64,000 nucleotides of DNA, taken from contig VFFE01007066.1 in NCBI GenBank assembly GCA_008921705.1, forward strand, positions 753,574-817,573, read 5' to 3'. The DNA is from Burhinus oedicnemus (lineage: Eukaryota > Chordata > Aves > Charadriiformes > Burhinidae). Position numbers and translations under genes: made by a program. The notes beneath the pieces are model-generated. The model saw nothing but the letters and a program-made list of their open reading frames with translations, did no database searches and was not told where the DNA came from. Of the stretch, positions 1 through 11,900 are shown one piece after another (position 1 is the stretch's first letter; every line of letters starts with the position of its first letter).

Positions 1-2309
1 GCCTAAGTTGTCTTATTTTGGCAGACACATAATATTAGGGTCAACAAACAGCCTATACCTAACAGTCCAAGCCCTAAGAGGTCGAGCAAGAAGCAGCATT
101 TGTTATTCTGCCTTCCCGTCTGCTCTAACTCTGATCCCCATCCTAACTAAACCCGAGTGATGCTGAACAGAGCCAAGCTTAAACATAAACCATTGTAGAA
201 CCAGTGACTCTTTCAGCTTGCAAGGAGCCTTGAGCCTCTGGTCCTCCTGCTTTCAGAGCAGGGTGAACACTGATTTCAGACCACGCTCCTCAGCGCTTTA
301 CCCAGATGGGTGCTGAAGACCTCCAAGGTTAGTGATGTCTTTGGAGTGCTGTGGGCTTCTGTTCTTGTGATTAATTATCCTCTAAATGAAAAATATTTTT
401 CCTTATCTCTGGTCCTTTGCTTCAATTTACATTCACTGTCTGTTGTTCTTCTGTGATGCACCTCAGTAAAGAGCCCGGCTCTTCCTCGTTGGTGCCAGGA
501 AGTGGATTATCAGGTCCCCTCTAAGCAAGTCCAGCTCCCTTGGTTGCCTCTTTTAATTTCCTTACTATTTCATTTGTTCTCCGGTGGATTTGCTCCAGTT
601 CATCAGCATCTCCCTTCTATTCCCTTCATCCAAGCCTGGATGAAGTGCTACAGAAAACTAAGAAAAGGGCAAGGACATACAGATGCCAGGAGAAATGTAA
701 CCAAATGTAAACCTTAAATATCAGCTACAGCTACTAAAAACCAGCATCATTTAACCAATATATCCCACGACCAGGGTGCTCACAACTGGTTTAAATCGTC
801 CTACTCTTTTCCTGGTGTCACACAGTCATGCACCTTATCTATGCCTTAAAAGGCAGCCTTGTTTTAATTCTGCTAATGAATCTGAAAACACACTATGAAG
901 GTGCTTATATGCTTCACCAGATCCCTGAGAAAACAACACAGGAAGTTACTGAAGGCAGGCATTTGACCGCCTCCCAGAGAGAATCATATCCCCAAGAGCA
1001 TCAGGATGCACTCAGCTACTTCCAGCTACGTGGGCTGAAGACACTAATGACAGTTTCTTCCCAAACATGTTATTTGCCCTTCTTAGTTGCTTAGGAATCA
1101 TCTCTATTCCCCTACTACCAGAGACAGTTGTCTGGGAACCTATCCCAGATATTCCAGGTCAGGAGTCTCAATTGGCAGTAGATTAAGTTGGAGGTGGAGA
1201 GAAGTAACTGAGGTAATTTTTCTTGTGTCTTACAAAATCACTACCTTTCCTTACAACTGGATATGTCATCACTCCAGCAACTGATATATCTGAATTACAG
1301 TGGATCCAATTATTTAAATTTCATGCCACTTTTCTTCAGGAGCTCTGCATAGTCCACTGGCAGATACAGGTTTTCTTTATGCCAAGCAAAGCACTGGTTG
1401 TTCTGAATACTGGGTCACCTTATGAATAGCAATCGTAACCTACAGTTTTTACTCTGCACGTTTTACCAGGGATAGTTTTAGATATTAGCAATCGTAGCAG
1501 AAAGTGACAAAGCAGCTAAGAAAGCCTGAGTCTCCCCAACCCCCTCAGCTCAAGAGGAGAAATTCTAGCTGTCAGGGATTTGATCTGGCCCCTATTTAGC
1601 AAGTATCACATTATAGTGCAGTAATCACTTTCCCCTTGCATTCTATGAAGTGGGAAGTGAAGTTACCATCATTCTCTTAACAATGTAAAAGATTGAGGAG
1701 TCCATTTCCAAATCGCTGCAATAAAACACAATTGGCAGGCAGGGTGAGGATGAGAATAAAAAAAATAAATGGTACAAGTAGCAGGCTGAAGGAGCAAATT
1801 GCACTTTTGAAGCAAGGCACAGGGCTTGGCTGTGTGTTTTCCTTGGAAGAATTATAGGAACTATCTCCTGAGGCAATCAGGAGCGGTTATGGTGAGCTCT
1901 GCAGAGCCAAACCTGAGCTACAACTGCTCTGCACAAAGAGACTGAGGAGGGGGAGTGCGATTTCACTCCCCTTTCACACACTAAACATCTCCTTCTCACT
2001 GCTTTAGTTAAACTATAAATAAAAGTGTCCTATCATCATCTCCTCTGATCCACCCCCTCAGTTCTCCTTAGAGATGGCACTGGCTTTCCTGTGTCCCCCA
2101 TGGAAGAACAAGAGCCCAGGGGAAGCTCCCAGGGGCCTCGCGCTGGGGATGTTCAGGCAGGAGATGCCCCTCTGGATCCCCCTCCCCATGCCAGGCATGC
2201 TTCAAGGTCCCTGAGATGGAGGCTTGGAAACTGGGCACCTTCCCTGGGCCCCAGATGGCTGGCTTTTAATAGCAGGAGTTAAAGTCCACTCTTGCATTAA
2301 TTGATTGAA

Positions 2310-2357
2310 TATTAGAGAAGAAGTGCTTGGGTGCGGCTTATCTTATCTTCTCTAATA
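2310..2357. repeat. inverted repeat, 12-bp arms
   Basis: The arm TATTAGAGAAGA at 2310-2321 is perfectly complementary to TCTTCTCTAATA at 2346-2357, leaving a 24-base loop. No function is implied. Confidence 0.7.
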
Positions 2358-3367
2358 GAGCGCGCAATGTGCAATGCTTTCAGATACGGGTGCAGCCTAC
2401 GCCAAACACAAAGGATAAGGCAACACCAGAGCAAAGAGATCATTCAGCTACAGACCAGCCTACGTGCATCTCAAACAATGCTTCATTTGGGGAGTTTTCT
2501 TTTAAAAAAGAAAAAAACTTAAAAAAAAAGAAGAAAAAAATTCAGAGTTTATATAGCTATAGCGTGTATACATGTACTGTTGTGATTTACATTTTCACTT
2601 GCCTCAAACTCCAGGTTTTTACCTGGGATAGAAGAAAATGCACTTCTTGAGACATCGCTGACACAGCCAGAAGCTCCTGTCTAACCCAAAGAAGTGAGTT
2701 ACCCTCAGAGCTGCAAGAAGCAGGATCACTTGGTAAAGTACCAGTCAAATTGAGCTATGGGTGCTCCAATTGCTCCTCAGGCTTCCATTCCTTAAATAAC
2801 ATGATAACATCAGGGAAATGGCAGAGACAAAGACTAATGTGCCTCCTTTTGTCCCCATTCAGCTTCTCATTTGCTGTCTTGTCTGTGCAGAATACAAACC
2901 CTTCCAGGCATAGGCTCCTCATTTCCACATAGCGCGTAATACAACGGGACCCTAACATGCCTACAGATGTTTCCCTAATATATTTGTAGTATACAACATG
3001 TCATCTTGGGAGTTGTTGACTTTTGCATTTGTGTTTTTAACACAGGAATTCAGAAAAGGGCTCATAAAAGAGCAGAACCACCTCATAATGCATTTTAAAG
3101 CCATTTTCCATTTTGCAAATCCCCAACCTCCTTGTGCTTGGAGAACATAAGGGAGTTCAGATAAGAACCGGAACCTTTCAGGTTCCCTTCCCTCCCAACA
3201 GACACTGAACAATTTAACTCCTTTTTTTTTTTTCTAGATGGCTGCATCTGCTCAGCACAGGGTTGATTTATATCAGACATTAGAGCACCATGCTCAGGAG
3301 CTTGCTAATCTTTCAAAAACACTTTAGCGCATCAGCTCTATCTGGTCCTCTGTGTGTCTGTGCATAT

Positions 3368-3545
3368 ACATTTTATATATTTTTTACATATATAAAAATA
3401 TATAATTTATATATAACATATATATATGCACAAACACACAGAGCACCAGACATACATATATATGTATATATTTTCATATGTATATATATGTATATATATT
3501 TATGTGTGTATATATATTTTTAATATATATATACACACACATACA
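3368..3545. repeat. AT-rich TA/TATG simple repeat
   Basis: Almost uninterrupted TATATA and ATATGTATAT units with short CACACA stretches near both ends. Short ORFs across it translate to Tyr/Ile runs and are not genes. Confidence 0.9.
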
Positions 3546-4869
3546 TATGCAGTTTTTTTTTCCCTTGTGAGAAGGCAGTATTTTTGGTGCAGGCTGAAGC
3601 AACTATCTCAGTTAATGTGGGCAAATGGGTGGGCAGTGGACAACATCAAGAACACATACTAAATATTTCACTAAGGCAGAGACCTTTCAGGACAGTGTTT
3701 GAGATGCGTCTGGTGGGTGCCACACAAGCACTCAAGGGTTGGTATACGGTCCAAATATTAAAGTTTTATGTTTCACCTCAAACAAAACTTAGATTTCTGG
3801 TCAAGTGAAGAAGTTAGAAATCAAAGGAGTGCACCATGCTCCAGCTGGTACCCCAGGACAGAGAACTGAATAGCTCCTAAACTCCACTGAAGTCAACACG
3901 AACACATAATGCTTCCTGGAGTTTGTGATTATGCAAAAACCAACATTAAATGAAAAAAAAAAAAAAAAGACATATCCATTCCTTGTTCTTTTCTAATTTG
4001 CTATGGGATGCAGTTCTAGAAAGATTTGTTGATTGCAGATTTTCTTTTTTTTTCCCTCTTATTTTTTTTAGTTTTCAGTTTTAAACCCCTTGGGCTCTTG
4101 CTGTAAGTCAGTGTGACAGTGTCTCATACCTGTAATTGTCTGACCCCGAAGCACCCATAGCATAGATCAAATGATCGGGATAACAGCTCGGGATATGGGG
4201 ACAGACAGGTTTGACATTTTATCATTCTAAAGCCTTCCTTCTCTAGTCAAGGACGAGAATTTTGGCTTAGCTCTACAAAGGTATTTGGATGCCTTATTCT
4301 TATTTAAGTATCTTACACTTACTACACAGGAACTACATGTATAAACACCTCCACAAACCTGGGCTGGAATATTTGAGCTTTACACCCCTCCACTTGTGAA
4401 AGAGCAGGAACCATATTCTGGAAAGTATGGTTAATTTTTTATAAGCTTAATTTTTCTGGGAAATTAATCCTTCAGAACTAATCCAGGACTTCACTAGTTA
4501 AACAGAAACAAAGGCAATTGTTTATCCAAACACCCTTCTCCTGTTCAGCTTCATTCATTCCCCGCCAGGTTTAGCCTCTGTTACTCAGTCTATCACAGCC
4601 AGCCCAGAAAGAGGGTATCTCACAGAGGAGTCTACTTCTGTAGGGACACTTGGAAAATGAAGACAAACCCATTAAAGGCATGAAGTCAGTATGCAGAAGT
4701 TAAAGCATGCTGAATTCCCACGTGAGCACTCTCAGAGCGACCTGTATTCCTGAATTGCAGTCCTCCTTTCAGGAGGATTAACATGGATTAATGACTGGCA
4801 GACTGACAGCCTTCAAAATGCAACTGCAGCTGGAGGGCCACTGGCATCACATCACTATTCCCAGTGAAT

Positions 4870-5662
4870 TCCCACTGTGCTAGGCTCGGAACCATTTAAT
4901 ATTTTTACTGATGACAAAATATAAAATCATCATGGATGAAGTTTGCTAATGGCACAAAGACAGAAGAAAACGGGTAACTGGCGCAGAGAAATCCAGTTCA
5001 TTTGGTAAGCTGGAGGTAGGCGAACAACATGCATTTTAAAACAGCAAAACATGGAGTGTCAGCTCTGTGACCAAAGAGCACCGCAGGATGGGGACTTCAG
5101 GACAATATGGCTGAAGGCAGCTCAGGTGCCCAAATAGAGAAACGTCTGACCTTGTATTCCCAGCACTGCGTGGGGCCCGAAGGATGAATGCCGCCGATGA
5201 CTGAAGAGACAGAAATACTGAGAAACAGCTGGAAAAGCCTATGATTTCTGTAACTGGCACAAATTTTCCAGTTTCTGAAGTACTGTGCCTAGTGCTGGTG
5301 TCAATGTGAGAGGCAGACTGCCAGTTTGGAAAGGCCTTGGGGAAGTGTGCCAGAAATACCAGAAAAAAATGAGATCTCATAGATTTGCTGGAGGGAAGAG
5401 TAAGGGGATTACTTCATGGACAGTTATAAATATCTCAGGTTAGGGGCAAAACATTTATTTGGCTTGCTGGCCTAATGAACTACATGAAAGTATGGTGCAA
5501 GCCGAGCTCCCACAGAGGGGTGTTTGAAAGCCTGCACACGTGGCCTTGGTGACGGAGAACATCAAGCGAGGATTTGCTAAACGTGGCTGTGAATTTGCAG
5601 CCTCTAGCAATCTTTACATCAGGATTGAATGTTTTCCTAAGAGACATTAACTAAGGCGAGTC
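4870..5662 (+). mobile_element. old degenerate CR1 LINE fragment
   Basis: Several blocks in the right order match the older CR1 lineages of sauropsids: a Phe-x-x-Asp-Asp-like 'tttttactgatgac' and 'gaagtttgctaatggcac' near 4900-4960, 'catgcattttaa' with 'acagc' at about 5030, and a 3' block 'acatcaggattgaatgtttt' near 5617-5637. Frames are broken throughout, and intervening segments have drifted or been deleted. Boundaries are approximate. Confidence 0.6.
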
Positions 5663-8600
5663 TAGTGATGTTCGTGTGTGCCTAAGCAGATGACAACAAT
5701 ACTCCCTTCCCAGCCTTACAAATGTGGGAGACCGTGCTTCTGCACTTCCCCATTTAAAACACTCTGTATAAATGACATTGTGACAATGGTGTCGGCACTG
5801 AAAGAGCTGGAGACTTATGGTTTTAAACATAGTCCAGGAGAATCCTTACGCAAATTGTCACCCAGGTGTTACAGTTTTACTGCTAAAATAATTGCTTCTC
5901 TCTCTTGGTCAGCATTTTATTGGGAATATCGATCCTGCCCCGTGCTGACTGAGCTGGGGTGCTCATACCCCAGCTGAGATATTTACAGTTGCCTGCCACT
6001 ATGGTCCTGCAGTGCTGTGACACAGGTCGCTTGATCCTTGCTAAACCATATTATTCATCGTTTGCTTTCCTTGATTCCAATTTCTATGGGTTTTGAGTAC
6101 CACTTTGAAAGCATTAATGTCAGTTTTCATACATGTTTGCTACTATAATTGAAAACAGCTTTTTGTGTTGCCTTCCTTACTGAAGTAAGGAATGAGGACA
6201 CCATGAACCTTTAACAGTGAGGTGACAATATTCTCCTCCATAAATGCAGTTCTTTATAGTAATGCAGGCACCCTTTAAAAGGATACTGTATTTCTGAAGA
6301 AATGCAGATAACCTCAAGCAACCTCAGTCTTCTGCTGAAATTCAGCTGCAGAGTGCTTTTATAATGGTAATATATAGGAAAGCTGTCATCGTGTCATCTC
6401 AAGAGCTGTGGTCCATCACTTTATAAAGCATTCTGACACTGGCTGACAAGAAATGTCAATTTTTTTTATTATTACTTTTATATTTTTAGAATAGATTGGC
6501 TATCTGCTTTCTTGGATGAATAGACTTAAAATTTTGTACCCAGCCTGAGTTTCTACAAACAAATTTGATGGATTGTCCATGGGGAAAAAAAAAAAACGCG
6601 CTAAATTTATGACAGTGCCATATTGCCTCCACATGCTGACATTTACACTTCGCTCCCACTAAGCTCATTCTTGGCCTGGGTCAGTGAAAGACTCCAAGGG
6701 TCACCATATCTTGTTCATACTTCTGGAGAAAACTTCGGAGCATCTTAGTTTGGAGGAGCCACCAGAGCATTACTGCCTGAGTCAACGTTCTAGCTCTTGC
6801 AGGCAAAGGGTACTGGCCCTGACACTTGCTGTTATTAGATTCTGGTTTTATCTACCTAAAACACGACCAACTCTAGTGTCTGGCTAAAGTTTCTCGTCCA
6901 GGTGAAAACTAGTCTTAATTTTCTCAGAAATTCTTAACCAAAGTATTGTTCCAATGTTAGGATGCAGAAAGCAGATTTTTTTTACATCCTGTCTTTTTTG
7001 TAAGAATCATTAATTTTTTAAGAATTTTACTCTGTTTCGGGGAGGTTTTTGGGAGAGCCAAAGGTGACATTGTGAGCAACTTGGTCTAATATCAAGTCAT
7101 CCTGATTTCAAAGAAATGCCTTTCACTTAGTGGAACCTGCTTCATCTCTGGCCAAGCCTGTCCCAAACCACGGTGCCAGGGTCACGTTTGTGTAACAAAG
7201 TTGGCACACGTGCAAGTGCCAAGTCCCTAGGTCAAACGAGTTCTGGGGATTTTGATCTGCGTAACTCCAAACAGAATTGAACCCATGTGATACCAGCGCC
7301 TGTTTAAGAAACTTTCATGAGAAGTGCATTGGATTTGCTTTATCCCTTCAAAACAGCAACAGGAAGTAATCTCTAAGAAATATAGTAAAGCATTAGTGTA
7401 CTGTTCCTAAGTGATGGCTCCATTACAGACTTAAAGTAATGCATTATTATCCTAAGCTTAGTGCTTACTTTGGAAATCAAGGCGGAAGTGCTAATATGCC
7501 ACAGATTTGACACAAGAATGATCTCTCAGGTAAAAAAATAGCAGCTATTGCAATAATACTGTTCGTGTCTGGTTGTCTCTGTGATAATGGGAATTGGTGA
7601 AAATTCACTGAAGAGGGAGAAAATTAACTGAAGAGCTATTTGCAGACAAAGACCGATGGAAACCTGATGAGACCCAGTCTCCAAGTGACTCCGTGGGCAG
7701 CTGGGGCTGCTGGAAGTCACCCCCAGCACCGAGGAGGAAGGGAGGAGGGAGATTCCTGCTTCTGAGGGGCATGTCCACATCCAGCTCCCACCCACCTCCT
7801 CCCATTTGCAGAGCAAGGCACAGCTGAAGTGAACCCTTGCCTCCACCCGATGAAAACCCTATGGGCCACAAGTACATTTTCTTTTCAATTATTATTCCCA
7901 GTTTAAAAGTAAAGCTCTCTTTGAGAAGATGAAGGACATTTCAATCACAAGGCTGGCTTTTTTTGTTTCTGCAACTACAAAATTCACTCAGCCCTATAAG
8001 CACATTGTGGTGCAGCTTCAGCTCGTCCCAAAAGTTCCGCTTCCAAGGACTTGGTTAGCTGGCTGAATGACATCCACCTGTGGGTAACCACGTCCCTAAC
8101 ACACTTTTATCTGAAATTGGTGACAGACCCTTAAGCTGCCTCAGTTTCTCATTCTGGGAGCCCTCAAACTCAACTGAAGAGAAATAATGACTTTTCCTGT
8201 CCCAGGTGCCAACTTGAACTAAAATACTTCTTTTCCTGGCAACATTTTTTGCCACATTCCTGGGCTGAACATGCTGTGAATAGTTTAATTCACATCCACA
8301 CTCAGCCACAGCAAGGCAGCTCTCTTGAGCCTTTACCAGTATCTAATGACCTGACAACCAGAGCATAATTTCTTTTTTAACTACATCTTTCTGATATGAG
8401 TGCCACAAATACCACAAATCAATCACTAACCTTAGGAAAAAAAATGTTTAATTAAGTAATAATTTTTTAAAATATATTTTTATTCATATCCAGGTACTAT
8501 TGCTTCCACCCATAGCTTTACTTAGCACACCATTACACCCAACACAAGAAGTAAAGTGCAAAGAGCCATGCATTCACTGTTTAGGGTATGGAATGCAACC

Positions 8601-8714
8601 TTCCCTTGCTTTATGATAATTTGGCAGACTGACATGAGTTTCAGCAAGATAAAACCAACATCCATACAGATTAAATTATGGAAAACTGTCTATCACATCG
8701 GCTAGCAATTTCTA
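5663..8714. other. intergenic, no gene seen
   Basis: Single-copy-looking sequence with no supported coding block. It holds a GC-rich 9-bp hairpin at 5952-5975 and a 20-base inverted repeat at 6173-6192 (TTCCTTACT, two-base centre). Confidence 0.5.
5952..5975. repeat. short hairpin, 9-bp stem
   Basis: AGCTGGGGT at 5952-5960 pairs perfectly with ACCCCAGCT at 5967-5975 across a six-base loop. It is in intergenic DNA, with no T-run after it. Confidence 0.6.
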
Positions 8715-8976
8715 TTAGATTACATAGAATTTTCTTTTTTGAAGACTTCCTTCTCTGTTTTCCACACAGGCTGTGGGCCAGCTCAGCCTCCCACCCTCCA
8801 TGGCCATCGCAGGGGCTGCAGGAGCCACAGGCCCCCAGCACTGGCCACCTGAGCAGCTGGTGCTGATCCTGCAGGCAGTGCAGCTGCCGGCACTGCCAGC
8901 CACTGCGCAGCCACTTACGAATAAAAAACAAGGACAAATTTTTGAGTCCCAACTTGGAAGTCTTCAATGTTGGTAG
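8715..8976 (+). other. GC-rich island with open frame, unassigned
   Basis: Within AT-rich flanks this stretch is distinctly GC-rich, especially 8765-8915. A plus-strand frame is open up to TAG just before 8980 and is preceded at 8756-8769 by a good acceptor-like tract (ctgttttccacacag). The translation is Ala/Gln/Leu/Pro-rich and matches no family I know; the minus strand is also open, so composition alone may explain it. No donor or ATG supports a full gene. Confidence 0.2.
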
Positions 8977-11900
8977 CTGCATTTGGCAATGCAGACATGG
9001 GGGTTTTTTTTCTTCAAAGACTAGGAGCTTATCCTAGGGGCCGAGAAGATGAACACAGACACCCCCTGTTCCCCTTAGTCCATGCCAAGCCGCTGCCTAC
9101 CCTGCCCACCACGGGGCCAGCTCACCAGCTCTCTGGGCTGCTGGAAGCCACAGAAAACCAAAGACCAGTGCTCAGGGTCTGGGGACACTGAGTCACAGCC
9201 CACAGCACCACCACAGTGGGAAGTGTTTTAACTGAAGCTGGTGGGAACGCGACTGTCCAACTCAGAGCTTGTGTAGGAGGGGAGGAACTGCTGCTTCAAA
9301 CCACGCAAGCGTATTGACTCCAGCTATGGTGGTCCCCAGACGGGGTCCCTGCTCCGAGCTGCTCGTACCAGTTCACCCTCAGCCTCTCCCAGCAGAAAGT
9401 CTCACATTTGCTTTCAGGGGGGGAAAAAAATCTGAAATTATAAAGCCTCATAAGCTTTGCTGTAAGAGGGCAACAGTATCATTAAACTGAACAACTGCAC
9501 AAGTCTCCTCTACATCTAGGGACAGTGAAAGCCGGGACGTAAATCCCTGATTATCTAAGGCTTGGCATAATTTATCTCATGCTTAAAGATCAAACAGAGG
9601 TATATGGTCAGATCCTCAGCTAATCTAACAGACATAGTTGTAACTAAATCCATCTGCTTGTACCTGCCAAGGAGCTGCCTGCTGTCCATTTTTACAAATA
9701 AAGGTTTTTTTTCATGGTGAATGCTCAGTGTTTTTCACAGTGCTGCGTTTCCCCTTGTGCAGTTTTAAACAGCTTATTGCAATGATTCATTTTATTAGTC
9801 CATTTTTATTTTAACCTTTTGCCCTTTTCAACTCATGCAATGGATTTGTCACAGTCTCTAAGTGGTATATTCAAATGTAATTGCGCAGTGCTCTGCAACA
9901 TCATCAGTTTGTTCATTTAGCAAAGGATGGTGCTTGAAGGATACGCAAGCACAAGTCTAATACCAACTTCTAAAAAGCCTGAAGCTGATATTGGTTAGTA
10001 TTTCTTCTTCTAGCTTGTTAAAGGGACAGAACAAAGGAAATAACATGAACCAACAAAGTGCTGACACATCACTATTGATCAAGACAGTCAAAATGGCACG
10101 AGACGCTGAAGAGGAAAAATATTCTTTGCCCCAGACACAAGCAGTTTGGGACAGAAATGTAAAAATAGAAAGTCACCCAGGCCACCACCGTAGCCACCCA
10201 GCAGGGAAATATTGAAGACTTCCAAAGTACTTCCACACTTCATACACTGCAGATCATCAAAAGGAGCTGTTTCTTTTACTCCCTTTCCTCGTATCAACAG
10301 GCTGTTGTACCCCTCAAGCTCCCAGCCAGCAGATTACATGCAGGGGTCACCAAGGTATGAATATTTCCCCTTCCGTCCCCCTATCAAACACCGGTTCCTG
10401 CTGTAACTGGAGTCACTGAGGGCAGACTGGAAACGTTAACAAATGTTGGGGAGGTTATATTTACAAATAGGATACAAGAAATCACCTGGAAAGGGGGAGA
10501 GAACAAACCAGAAACAAACCTTATGCCACAGTGTAAACCAGTGATGAGCCACCTGCAAAATCATGGGCTGCCCCTGCCTTGGCCCCGTGTGGTTCTGAAA
10601 AAAGCATTGTTGGACTGGGACAGTTTCAAAGAAAGAAGATTCAAAGAGAGGAAGCAAATACGATCAGAGCTTCCAAGCAAGGGCCACATAAGCAGGCCAG
10701 ACTGTTCAGCCCCCAAAAGAGACACCTGGGAAGATGTGAGAGCTCTGTACAGCCTTGGGGGCCTGGGGAAGGCGAAGGGAGGGATCAGTGCTGCTCCCCA
10801 GGCATGACCTGGGACGTGCCAGTGCAGCAGCCTCAAAACCAAGGAAGGTACTTTGTACCTAAAGTGGAGTTTAGTTCTAGGATTCTTTGACACAGGATAT
10901 TGTGGATATACTTTAAAAAAAACCAAAACAAAAAAAACAGTGAAAAAATCCCAGTCAGCTAAGTTCTAGGAGAAAAGTCCTCTAAGGGGCTATTAAAGGC
11001 CAGGTACTACCTCTGGCTTGGAATGTCTTCGAGCATCAGGCGGCTGGCAGTCACCCGCATTGTCCCTTGCTTTTACCTTTGCACTTGGCAGCTCCCTTGT
11101 TTATGTTTTTGCCTTTGTCAACTTTTCTTTCTGCCGGCATAACATGACATTTTAGCAGAATAGGAAAATTAATAGAAAAGCACTCAGACTGAAAATTGTG
11201 CTGGAACGATATTAAGTACACCTAATTGATTTGTTAATGAATGCCTCCTGAAACAAAATCAGCTTTGTTCTAACCCCTTAATCTGTGATTCTCAATTTTT
11301 AAAAAAGAAAAAAATGACAGACATCAATTTAATTAAGGACAGAAGAGACATGATGGACACCTCCGTAAGAGACAGCGGCTCCTGGGTAAGCAGCAAATTA
11401 AAACAGAGGCTCACCTAACTGCTGCCAGGAAGAACCAAGTGACCCGTCACAAATCTGCGAGGTTAAGCTCCCAGGTGCAGCTGTATTTTGGGATCCTGCA
11501 GTACCCAAGAGCTCAGAACACCACAGCTTGGTTTCATTCTGCACCAACCATCCTCAGAAAAGGCATTTGGTGACTCTGAGGCAAGTAGGGCCTGATAGCC
11601 TTGATCTGTCTGCTGGTATCACAAAGACCTAATGTATTTTATTTCATGGTTGCAATCAGCAAAGCGGAAATGGTGTGTGTTAGTGCAGCTCAACAGACCA
11701 CGTACCTCATGCACAGAGCAGGGCATTAATTTATTGCCTAGTTTTGGCATCATTTCTGAAATGTGCTCAACATCAGGACATCTCATGCTATGATTATGCT
11801 ATGGCACTTTTAGTCCCCACTTCATTTAACTTCAGTCCCCTGTTTAAACTTGACTGCTGCTGCCACAACTATATTTTTTTCTCTGGTCTTATCATGACCA

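Larger units (their letters stand above)
1..4868. other. downstream flank, no gene seen
   Basis: No ORF here has recognisable domains, and splice-flanked coding blocks were not found on either strand. It holds A-rich runs (2504-2540, 3951-3968), a 12-bp stem-loop at 2310-2357 and an AT/TA dinucleotide region at 3368-3545. Confidence 0.6.

Noticed and set aside
6173..6192. 20-base inverted repeat TTCCTTACT with two-base centre
   Set aside because: Short enough to be chance in 64 kb and without context, so noted only in the intergenic description.
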